In this document: piece by piece, positions 13,131 to 24,300 of the stretch
Numbering within the stretch: position 1 is the first letter of the stretch
Layout: each line of letters starts with the position of its first letter
Source of the DNA: Phlebotomus papatasi
Lineage: Eukaryota > Arthropoda > Insecta > Diptera > Psychodidae
Assembly: GCF_024763615.1 (NCBI RefSeq)
Contig: NC_077222.1
Coordinates: 89,342,001-89,406,000, forward strand
Length of the DNA stretch: 64,000 nt
Direction: 5' to 3'
Made by a program: the position numbers and the translations under genes
The notes under the pieces: model-generated
Database searches by the model: none
What the model was told of the DNA's origin: nothing
Seen by the model: the letters and a program-made list of their open reading frames with translations, nothing else

Positions 13131-13397
13131 CTTTTCTATAACACCTTTATTTTGAATTGTACATTGTACAAATTTTTACAGAACATTCTTCATAAAATTT
13201 CTTCTTGATTAACTTGATGGAACAACCCCTTAGTAATGAGTATTTTTTGCATGGGGCTCAATAAAAACCTCAAAGTTTAGAAAAAAGTGTGGTTTTGAGA
13301 GAAAATATTAAAGCAGATCTGGCAGTTTCGTGTGCTTCGAAGAGGCAGTTCAGCTAACTAGAGGAAAATTAGGAAACGTTAGTCAGAATACCTATCT
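13131..13397 (-). other. Skeletor 3' UTR (predicted)
   Basis: Lies directly after the Skeletor stop codon on the minus strand and ends just past an AATAAA signal (plus-strand TTTATT at 13146-13151). The length of about 260 bp is an estimate. The in-frame downstream region reaches TAG within two codons, so no stop-codon read-through extension is supported here. Confidence 0.55.
13146..13151 (-). promoter_or_regulatory. Polyadenylation signal AATAAA of Skeletor
   Basis: A perfect AATAAA on the minus strand about 250 bp past the stop codon, in AT-rich sequence. No cleavage-site evidence is visible beyond this. Confidence 0.5.
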
Positions 13398-15347
13398 TCA
13401 GCCTGTTTCATCGTTGATCTGTGAATCATCAGACCTCAAAAGGGTCAGTTTTGTGGAAATTGGAGCAGCACTGTTCGTCAGTGGATTGGAGTATTCAGTA
13501 ACAGGGGCTGAAGGACGAGGATCGTTGGATTTGAACTGAAGAGGGACTTCCCCACGAAAAGGTCCGAACTGTGGAGTGCTGAGCAATTGTTCGGTTTTTG
13601 AGAGTCCAGAATTGTAGAATGGTTGCTTGACTTCGTTCGTGGGGGCTGAGTTGATGAGCGAAGTATCAAGAACAGCTTTGCCATCGAAAGCGACAACCGC
13701 TCCCTCAGGATACTTCTGCGGTCGATGCTTCTTGTTATCTGGAGGAAGGTAGTAGGTATCGAACCTTTCGGCAGCAACTGCCATCTTGTCCTCGCCTTCT
13801 TCAAAGTCCATATCAGCCAAATCATTCATCTCCTCAGTTGGATTTGGAGTAGCTGGCGATGCTGAAGAAGTGTCTGGAGCATCTGGAGGGACGTCATCGA
13901 CACTATCCGGAGGAGATGGGATGAACATAGGTTCAAAGGCTCTGTTAGGTTCATCCTGATTGATAAACAGAGCATCTCCTTCAATAGCTTCATCAATTTC
14001 TGACAATATATCAACTCTCCTTAATGGGGCCTTTTCTTCAATCTCTTCAACGGATTCTTCGTCTTTTCTCCGTTTCAGAATAGGCTTGAAGCCCCCCTCA
14101 ACGACAACCTTTTCTGGCTGAAAACCAGTATTTGTTGCAGGTTTGTATGTCGATTGCAACTCCTTTGAATCGATAGCTACTGAATATTTAATCGCAGAAG
14201 GATATTTCTTCTCTGGGAGGATTGGTTCCTTGATCCCAGCTGCAATAGCTGGAGGAAGCTTTGACGTCAACATGGGCTTACCCATTGGATAGTCGCTTTT
14301 CTTGATATTCATAGGAATACCGTCCAAATAGGGGATCCTCAGCGGTGTATTCTGGATTTTCTTCTCAGGTACCTGACGTAGTGGTTTAATTTCAGTTGGC
14401 TCTCCAAGCAACAGAACCGTTGCTAGGGGCTTAATCGGAACTTGTTTAACTTTAACAAAAGGCCTTAAGAAAGCTGGAGCTACAGGTTTCTGGTAGTGAC
14501 TAACAAGCATCGAAGGTTGTGGTATAGCAAAGGGTCTGTAGGGTCTTACAATAGGTCTCCTTTCGAAGGTGTAGGATGGGTTTCTCCTCATTGGAACTTT
14601 AGCTGGCCTAAAGAACTGTCCGTTTTGAGGAGGTCTAAGGAATACAGGAAGTCCCGGACCGGGACTTGGTTGCATGAAATGCGGCGAAGGAACCTTAATC
14701 TCGGGTTGCTTTGGTCTTGGCTGCATGGGGAACTCCTCTCCTTCGTTCATGCTCTCGGCGCTCGGGGGTGGGGCTTGGGTAGTTGTGGTTCTATTGGGTC
14801 GGGCAATCTCTTCCTCTAGCAACTCAGCTGCACGGATGCCATCTGAGATGAGTTTGGTGATGTCACTGCTACCGGGAACTTCAAACTGGATTTTGGGTGG
14901 GGAGCTGTTCATGTTATGGTTTTTAATCAAGTCGGAATCATGCTGAAAGAGAAAGTTGTCCGTTGGTCTCAGTTTTGTTTCGTGCCTTATCGAGGACTCA
15001 GCCTCAATTCCCTCACTGGACTCTGGGCTAGCATAAACTTCATCAATCTCACTCGGATGTGCTTCATCGCAAGTATCCAGGACATTGATCTTCCATCCTA
15101 AGTATCGATGAGTGAAGCATTGATAGTAAACGGTATCTGGGGTATTATCATCGGGAGTCCATGTGATTATTCCAGGTTCTCCTTCGTCACACTTTAGGGT
15201 TAAGCTTCTCTGGTAGGCTCCGAAGGATGAGTACTCGTCAGCCCCAGGTCCATCGATATCTGGGGTCCAATTGCAGAGTCTTCCGACTCCGATTGGTGTA
15301 ATCACACCGTTCCTGGATCGATGTACTCCAGCAAATATCCTGACGTT
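13398..15347 (-). CDS. Skeletor: Skeletor terminal exon: cupredoxin C-terminal half plus disordered tail
   Basis: About 649 residues after acceptor CAG at 15348-15350, opening with NVRIFAGVHRSRNG and ending in a TGA stop. The first ~100 residues complete the cupredoxin-like domain. They include CNWTPD, the paired segment ITWTPDDNTPDTVYYQCF and the ligand-like loop C-F-T-H-R-Y-L-G, in which the axial Met of blue-copper proteins is Leu. The rest (~550 residues) is Pro-, Glu- and Asp-rich, with basic patches such as KRRKDEESVEEIEE, and is predicted disordered. It starts in phase 0, matching the 3' end of the preceding exon across a 56-bp intron. Confidence 0.95.
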   Translation of the reverse strand, partial: NVRIFAGVHRSRNGVITPIGVGRLCNWTPDIDGPGADEYSSFGAYQRSLTLKCDEGEPGIITWTPDDNTPDTVYYQCFTHRYLGWKINVLDTCDEAHPSEIDEVYASPESSEGIEAESSIRHETKLRPTDNFLFQHDSDLIKNHNMNSSPPKIQFEVPGSSDITKLISDGIRAAELLEEEIARPNRTTTTQAPPPSAESMNEGEEFPMQPRPKQPEIKVPSPHFMQPSPGPGLPVFLRPPQNGQFFRPAKVPMRRNPSYTFERRPIVRPYRPFAIPQPSMLVSHYQKPVAPAFLRPFVKVKQVPIKPLATVLLLGEPTEIKPLRQVPEKKIQNTPLRIPYLDGIPMNIKKSDYPMGKPMLTSKLPPAIAAGIKEPILPEKKYPSAIKYSVAIDSKELQSTYKPATNTGFQPEKVVVEGGFKPILKRRKDEESVEEIEEKAPLRRVDILSEIDEAIEGDALFINQDEPNRAFEPMFIPSPPDSVDDVPPDAPDTSSASPATPNPTEEMNDLADMDFEEGEDKMAVAAERFDTYYLPPDNKKHRPQKYPEGAVVAFDGKAVLDTSLINSAPTNEVKQPFYNSGLSKTEQLLSTPQFGPFRGEVPLQFKSNDPRPSAPVTEYSNPLTNSAAPISTKLTLLRSDDSQINDETG

Positions 15348-18300
15348 CTGCAAAGAAAATTAGGATGAGTTTAGACGAAATCATTAAAATTTATATTACT
15401 AACAGCCTTTTCTTCCGGAGTTTTATACTCAAAGCCTCCAACTGGATCATCAGTGATGTAGAATGGATGGTACTTGGCTGGGATTTCAGGATCAAATCCT
15501 CCTTCAACCACGAAAGTATACGTCTTTCCTCTCACGACATTTATCTCGGGGATTAAAAGTCCATTGATGTACCAAGATATACCCCATCCAACATGCCCAG
15601 TAATGGCTGGGTATCCTTGTTTCCCTCCTGTAGGACCCATTTGAGCATAGAATACTCCATCTTCTGGTTCATAACACTGGATTGGAGGGATGTCCCAGGC
15701 TCCATTCTTGTTAGCTGGCCTTGGTGTTGGAACAGGCCTAGGGGCCTCAATGATTTCTTGGCGACGATTAGGCTGATGTTCCTGAACGATCTGTTGAGGT
15801 TCGGGACGTCGATTTACTGGACGTCTATCATAGTATTCTTCTTCAACTGATGCCTCTTCCTCACTTTTGCCATCACCGTCTGGAGTCGGACAATTCCAGA
15901 TGGGTTGTCTGCCAAAGTCAATCAAGCGGTTGCCTTTGGTATATTGGCTATGGAACGATACCTCGTAGCGTTGATTCAAAGGTCCAATAGCCCAAACAAT
16001 AGCCTGAGATCCATTGGTAAAGATCGGTAAGTCCAGGGAATCTGAAGCCTTAAGCGGTCTTTGGAAGGTTACGATTGAATAACCGTTGACCATGGCTGCA
16101 TTAAGGAGCCTGATCGAGTTTGTATTTTCCTGCGGAGGAAGGTTAAAAGGTAAGAGACACATATAGAGTCGTAAAATAAATATTAAGGACTTACATTGAT
16201 CCTAGCGTCTGGACAGCTTCCCCTCTGACCCGAACACTGAGACTTATCGTCCAGGAAGTAATCGAATGCGTAGCCCTTGCCTGTGAGCTTATCAACCCAT
16301 GCCACGGCAACATCAGCCCCTACCATGACAGTCTTCTTGGGGTCAGGAGACACGCCGAAAGACATGTACTCGTTGTTATCTGAAGTGAGAAGATGGGCTT
16401 GAGTTATTGTTTCCATTCGACTTCACTTCCTCAGCACGTTCAGAGTTTGGAATAGAAAAAAAAAGAGGCTGCCCTCATCTTCAGCCTCCTCATGATTGAA
16501 TGATTGCTCAATGGACGTGTGTATCTTTTTTTTTGCTAAGGTGCTGCATTGATTGTTTGCACGCCAGAGACAGATCTTACAATTGAATTTCTTAATCTTG
16601 ACCCTGTTCACTTGTGCCATGGTGTTAGTCATAAATTTGTCTATGGACGAGAGAGGGCAACGCAAAAAAGGTGAGATTTAGCCTCAGAATCACACAATAT
16701 TTTATTGAAGATGATTGGAGATTGTAGCCTTCTACTGACTCTGGAGATTGTGGAATTCCGTACAAAGTCAGGGGGAATTTAGCTTAATATTTCTTAACGG
16801 ATTTTATTTGAATTTAAATTTAATAGTTGTTCTCAGTAGTATCATAGTGTAACCCTAGTGGTGGAATGATAGGGTCCGAGCTGGCACTAAAAGATGACGC
16901 CAGTTTGAATCATTCAAACTTGTTCAAAAATTAACGACTTTGTGGCTATCGTATTGCCCCCACTTAAAATAGTTTTGTATATTTTTCTCTGTCGCTCCTA
17001 TTAGAGAAACCCATTAGACTATCTCAGTATTTTTCATACCACGCACACAGTGAAACATCATCTGCGCGCGACACTTTTTCTCGCGCTCACTCCAGTGAGT
17101 TCACTGGAGTGAGCGAAGAGAGGAAAAAAAAACACTTCAGGCGCATGCGCAGTTCACACGCTCAACAGTCAACACACACTGAAATTCTGAAGAGTGTGCA
17201 TTGCCAGTAAAGGCAGACAACGCTATGAATGCTATGATTCGCAATGTGTAGCAGTAAAACATGAAACAAATTGCTTTTCAAAAATAAATAAAATAAATTA
17301 TGAGTAATTATATGCGATTTCTTTTAAATTATTATCAACTATTATTTAAACACTGTAATAATGAAGTAGATCGTATTAGTTGCGTAAAATATTTCATAGT
17401 AAAAATTTCTACATTGCAATTTATTTGAAGATTCTTGGTTTGTTGTCACTCATTAGCGATAAATTCTTTTTCCACTATTTAAAAAAAACATTTATTGAGT
17501 ATAGGTGAATATTTTTGTAGATCGTCATGAATAACAGAGAGATTTAAGAGAGCAAAACAATTGTCTAATTTAAAACAATATTTTTCTTAGTTTACTTTGC
17601 ATTTTAAAGTACGTCTGTATTATTGGAATTTTTTCATTGGAAAGTTATGAAAAGAAAAGAAAATTATAAAAATTTTAATCAAAGTAGATAAGTAGGCGCC
17701 TACACACAAGTGACAGCGACATGACACTCACGATCTAAATCCTCACGACACGAAAACCTCCAAAATCCCAATGCAATTTAAAAAACAGTTTAGACATGTA
17801 ATGCTTTACAAAGTAAAACCATAGAAATGGTTTATATTTTGAAGAATACCTTTGTCTATGCTCATATCGAACACTCTTACAAAACCTCCATTTATTTTTC
17901 TTTTACTTTTCATTCTTTATTTTATGCTGCGACCATTGCTAAATTTATTTTGTTTATGTAAAGTGTAAGGCCCTGGATATGCTTAACCTCAATTAAAGTG
18001 TGTCATAGTTTTAACTCCGGGTAAAACATATTTTTTAGATGACAGATAGGTCAGGATGAACAAAAATAAGTGCAGAAACCAGGTTCTAGTGTACTACTGT
18101 AATTATGACTCTCTCAGAGAAACATATCAACTCAAAACCCTAAAGTAGTTTTAGAGAAAATTTGTAAGACTTGAATACGTTGTTAAAATTGTATTTATTT
18201 AAAATTTTAATTAAAAAAAGCTCTTTCTCTTTGATCTAATGATATATTTTCCCCTTTTAAAGTGTGAAACTCTACTACAAAGCTCTGAAGAAGCATCCAT

Positions 18301-21300
18301 GGAACTAACCAGTATAATTTTATCGCTTATAAGGTAGCTGTTCGCGCAAAACCAATGGAATAATAGTTACAATTTAAAATATTGGCGCGAAATAATTTGG
18401 CTATAGTATCATAGCAACCAAATCTCATTGATCAGCAGCCATAATTTAATTCCCCTCCAATTCTCTCTTATCAACTCATGATGATCTTCTACCAGCTGAT
18501 CAAGTATTTAAGAGAGTGCACTCACCCAACTCTTTCTCTTTACCCTTTTTTCTATCATTGCCTCTTATCATTTTATCAAGTAGTTTATTACCAGTGCTCT
18601 TTTTACAAATTCATTTCCTCAGTGAATTTATTACATTTACAAGTAATATTAACCCAAGAACTCACTTTAGTGAAGTGGATAAATTGTTAAATTTGTGGGA
18701 AATATTGAGTGTTTCTTTGGTCAGTGAGAAAGTGAAGAAGAGCACAATCACATTGATAGTAAAATGCTCACCGTATTTCATTATTTTATGCATTTTCATT
18801 CCAATTCTTACGCAAATTCTCGATTACCGTATTGTCTTATGTCATACTCGGTGGCACTAGGTGAAAATAATATAAGAAAATTGAAGAAATAAAACGAAAA
18901 TTCCATAAACGATGAGCAAAAAAAAACTGTAAGAGAAATTCACCGTACAGTTTTTTTTTGCTCACCGTTTATCGAATTTTCGTTTTATTTCTTCAATTTT
19001 CTTATATTATTTTCACCTAGTGCCACCGAGTATGACATAAGGCAATACGGTAATCGAGAATTTGCGTAAGATTTGCAATGAAAATGCGTGAGGCTTCGGC
19101 GAGCATTTTATTGTCAATGTAATTCTGCCCGAAAGCCGAATCGTTTAACTATGAATAAGTCCTCTATCAGTCCAGCTCTTTGTCCCAGCAGGCGCCATTG
19201 TACCTCATCGAGCGACCGTAGCCGTTGGGAAGAGCAAATGAAAAATTTGCTACAACGAGCCCGGATGGAAGCATAGGCTCACACTAATCATAATTTATGC
19301 TATTCCAGGTAATTATCCTGAATTACCGTTCAGTAGCATTTCAGAATTTCTGTTGTTGATTGCATTTTTATGTTGTTTTTTCACACTTGTCCGTATTCTT
19401 AGCCAGACAAAAAAATCGGAAAGATCTGAAAATTTTCTAACCTAGAGTGGGTGTCAATAGCTTGTTGCCTAATGCATGTTTGAGAAAATAAGTGAATAAC
19501 AAGATAGAAAAAGAGTCTTTTTTTAATTTTTTTCTGTTTGCAGATGATTTCCCTGTAATCCGTAGATATTATTTATATTTTTCAAAAAAAAAAGATAATT
19601 ATTTATATTTCATATCAAAAATAATTGTTTTCTAAAAGTTGGTCATTTTTGAAAAATCAAAACTTTGTTGTCTCATTAAAAAAGAACTAATTTAAAATGG
19701 TCAAAACATGCAACCAACTTAGGGCAGAATCACATTGACAGTAAAATGCTCACCGTATTTCGTTAATTTACGAATTTTCATTGCAATTCTTACGCAAATT
19801 CTCAATTACCGTGTTACCTTATCTTATACTCGGTGGCACTAGGTGAAAATAATACAAGAAATTTTAAGAAATAAAACGAAAATTCGATAAACGGTGAGCA
19901 AAAAAAACTGTACAGTGAATTTCTCCTACAGTTTTTTTGCTCACCGTTTATCGAATTTTCGTTTTATTTCTTCAATTTTCTTGTATTATTTTCACCTAGT
20001 GCCACCGAGTATAAGATAAGGTAACACGGTAATTGAGAATTTGCGTAAGAATTGCAATGAAAATTCGTAAATTAACGAAATACGGTGAGCATTTTATTGT
20101 CAATGTGATTCTGCCCTTAATGTAAACCGGTTATATTTTGAGTTTATTTCATTTGAGAGGTAAATGGTGGATTTGTACATTTTAAAGTTGTCAATGGTAA
20201 AGATATGTATTTGCCACGATTTGCCTCTCAAATGACATAAACTCAGAATTTAACCGGTTTAAATTAAGTTGCTTGCATGCTTTGACTATTTTAAATTAGT
20301 TTTTTAAATGAGGCAACAAACTTTTGATTTTTCAAAAATTACCAAATTTTTTGATATGAAATAAATTTAATTATTATTTTTAAAATATAAATAATATCTA
20401 CGGATTACAGGGAACTTATCTACAAAAAGAAAAATTTTAAAAATTATATTTTTCTATCACTTTTTTCACTTGATTTCTTAAACATGCATTAAGGCAACAA
20501 ACTATTAACACCCACTGTACTTAACTACACAGTAAAAAATAATTACTCGATTATCGCGTGAATGCGAGAGTATCGATAATTGTAGTAAATTTGCAACGAT
20601 TATCGTAGTAAGCAAAGTTGAAAAGCAAACAAGTTGAATCTTCGTAGTTGAAAAGCAAACTAAGTTGAATTTTACTTCAACAATTGTACTGAAATTACAC
20701 GAAATATAAAAAGAAGAAGAATGAGTTCAAACGAAATTAGTTGAAAGTTGAACTTTTTGCTGGGATAATCGATTGAAAAATTACTACGAAAATCGAATTG
20801 ATTCTATTACACGCGATAATCGTAGCAATATTCAATCAGACGTTGAATGAAGTTTATGCCATTTTGTTTCATCAATTTATTATTATTATAGTAATTATTA
20901 CTACTATTTATTGCATTTGGGCAATTACCGAAGGTTGAATTTTACTAGTTCTGCAATTTAATTGATTCCTTTTCAATTGAAAGTTGATTTTTTCAGTGGT
21001 TGTTGTTCGAAATTTCAACCAGTTAAATTCAACTAATAGAATTCAACTAGCCAATTTCATCTATTTTTTACTGTGCAGGTATTTCAAGCAACAAGTTAGA
21101 TAACAAATAATTACAAAATTGATACTACGTACAGGGAGAGTAGGAAAATTTAGTATCAGGATTCAGAATTCAGTGTCCTCGGAACACCCACAACTACAGC
21201 AATTTATGGGTAGCGCCTTATTTTTTAAAACCTTCTTGCAACCTAACTTTTTATATCATTATTATATAAATGTTTCTCATATAGAAACATATGTTTAATA

Positions 21301-24300
21301 TGATTCTGTTTTGATATCCCAGAATGCCTTAACCAAGTTTCCTTCCTAAAATCATTAGGGATTTGGAAAAAGGAGCAGTTTAGTTGTCGATCCTTGGCGT
21401 TGCCACAATTTTGGTATTGGCATACCACCATTTTTACTTTTTTTAAAAACACAGTCAAAAATCTTATCCAAAAACTCTAATAGATGCGCTCCGTAGCAAA
21501 GCACTTGTGAGATTAATTGTATTTGCATAATGCAGCGAAATTGTATTGGGATTTGGATGTGTTCGTGTCGCGAGGATTCGCGCCATGAGTGTCGTGTCGT
21601 TGGTATTTGTGCGCGGCGTGGGCGCCTGCGGCGCCTACTTATCTTTTTTAAAATGCAAAGTAAAATAAATAAGTAGGCGCTGCAAACGCCACGCCACGCA
21701 CAAGTGTCAGCGACACGACACTCACGGCGCGAATCCTCGCGACTCGAACACATCCAAATCCCAATGCTTGGGATTTGGATGTGTTCGTGTCGCGAGGATT
21801 CGCGATTGTGACACTCACGCCGCGAATCCTCGCTACACGAACACATCCAAATCCCAATACAATTTCGCTGCATTATGCAAATACAATTAGTCTCACAAGT
21901 GCTTTGCTACGGAGCGCATCTATTAGAGTTTTTGGATAAGATTTTTGACTGTGTTTTTAAAAAAAGTAAAAATGGTGGTATGCCAATACCAAAATTGTGG
22001 CAACGCCAAGGATCGACAACTAAGCTGCTCCTTTTTCCAAATCCCTAATGATTTTAGGAAGGAAACTTGGTTAAGGCATTCTGGGATATCAAAACAGAAT
22101 CATATTAAAAATATGTTTCTATGTGAGAAACATTTTTATAATAATGATATAAAAATTTATGGTTGCAAGAAGGTTTTAAAAAATAAGGCGCTACCCATAA
22201 CTTGCTGTGATTGTGGGTGTTCCGAGGCCGCCACCTCAGAGGGCTGTGCAAAAAATTTGGACATATGTCACGACATTTTGACAAATTCTGAGGTAATCTT
22301 TATATTTATTGTTCTTTTAATATTTTGTACATCTTATTCTTCTTTAAAACCTTTAAAGACGATGACCCATGGAAATAATAATGTTTCCTGACTACTTAAA
22401 GTAATTTATTTCTAATGTGTATGCGTAATCGCAAAGTAGAAAGCTGTCTAGGATATTTTTTGCTAATCTCCATCTATTTTTTATATTAGTGAATATTTAA
22501 GCTTAAAAATGACGAATTCAAATTACACAGCATTGATGAATGGTTTTTTTTTATTATTTTTTTTTATATTTCCAATTTTTTTTAACCCTGTAACGACGTG
22601 ACAATTTTCGCGGACCGAAAATCAGCAATAAAAATGAAACCAATGAACAAAACCAATAAAAGGTTTTATATCTGGCCTTCGAAAAGCCAACAGAGTTTGA
22701 TTCTGTGTATTTTTTGTCTTTTTGAACGATAGGAACAAATATAGCCCAAAAATTTAAATAATTTTTCTGACAATACTAATGAGTGGTAATTTTCAATCTA
22801 ATGAAAATTCTTATGTTTGAGTATTGTCGTTTCTTTTCCCAAAAGGGTTTTGCTTAAAAAAATTGGAAGTATAAAAAAATAATTTTTTATAATGAGAATT
22901 AAAAAATTCGTCATTTTTTGGATCAAAAATATACTAAATAGCAAATAGCTGGAGACTTCCAAAAAATATACTAGATTCCTTCAACCTTTTGCTTTGCAAT
23001 TACGTACAACCATAAGGAAAAAATATCTTTTAGTTGGTCAGGAGAAATAGTTTTCTTTATGGGACACCGGTGTTCCAATCGTCCTTAAAGGGTTAAGCAA
23101 GAAACTCTTCGCATTAGAAACAACAACAATTTATACATAATATTTTTCATTACAATGAAAATTATCATTCATTGGTATTGCCCGAAAAATTATTTTTTTT
23201 TGGGTTATTTGTGTCCTATCGTTCACAGAGGCAAAAAACACAATGAATCAGACTCTTTGAACTTTACAAGTTTATATGTAAGACGTTTCACGAATTTCGT
23301 TTATAGTTTTAATTTTTTTGTTGATTTTCGGACCGAAAAAAAGTCTTGTCTTTAAAGGGTAAAAGGAAACTGATAAGGTAATATTCTTAACTGCTCGAAC
23401 ACCACGAAAAAGCAATTTTCACAATTGAGTTTTTTTCAATTTCTCTCCCTCCTGGCAACCAAGCGGTAAGAGATATTGATTTAAAGTCTTCGATGACCCT
23501 CCCCCACAAGTCAACATTCTCTATCGAACACCGAACTAACTTACTCAAATTACCCCTTCCCCCACCCCTCCTATCCGCTCCAAAAACATGTTTTTGCAAA
23601 TTTGCAAAATAAAATTGGTCTTGGAGATTCCGTTCCTTTTTGTATATACAGTAGAGTCTCTCAAATCTGAATCTCTCAAATTCGAACGCTGGTTGGGTTT
23701 AAAATGTCAATTATAGGGTTATGTTAAAAAATTTGTGTTGTGGATGATTAAAAATCATATTTCTGTGCTGTTTCCTGAATATTTACACACATTATGTGCG
23801 AATAAAATGAAAAGGAAGTATGTTATCACTAAGACTTGTGAGAAAGTACGGGAATTTGATTCAAAGTACAATTTAATCTTACATATATTTCGTTAGTTTT
23901 AAAAATATCTTTCGAATTTGAGAGGTAAGAAATGTCGAAATATTTTCCTTTTTTTCTCAGCACCCTGCCCTTCAAAACTATTTTTTCATTTTACATTAAA
24001 GTTATTAAAGTTATTTAAAGCTCAAATTCTTGAAAAAAAAAATTGGAATTTATTAACAGTTGAAACTTTGGAATGATTTTCTGGTAATTTATTAACCACT
24101 TTAAATCGATAGTCAATTGCTAGGAAACAGAACTATATGAAAAATGTAATTCACGGAGTGCTCTATCTCATGAGTTCGGAAGCTAATTTTTGATTTCATA
24201 AAATTAAGCAATTTTTTGTATTATATTCCCCAAGGCATCGGCAACCCCTGCAAAAAAAAGGAAAGTTGATGTACAGGTAAATGTTATGCTTCATTTCTAA

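Noticed and set aside
13330..13400. Stop-codon read-through of Skeletor, as proposed for the Drosophila gene
   Set aside because: The TGA is followed by AGA and then an in-frame TAG, so no C-terminal extension is encoded here.
16183..16416. Met at 16416 as the start of a separate gene
   Set aside because: The frame upstream of 16380 is intron. The acceptor CACTTCAG at 16380 and the DOMON half-exon at 43 kb join in phase, so this is an internal Skeletor exon.
21355..21873. 172-residue minus-strand frame with repeated HEHIQIPSIGIWMCS-type segments
   Set aside because: It is a translation of the nested palindromes at the centre of the THAP hairpin; the peptide repeats mirror the DNA repeats and start in a different frame from the THAP domain.
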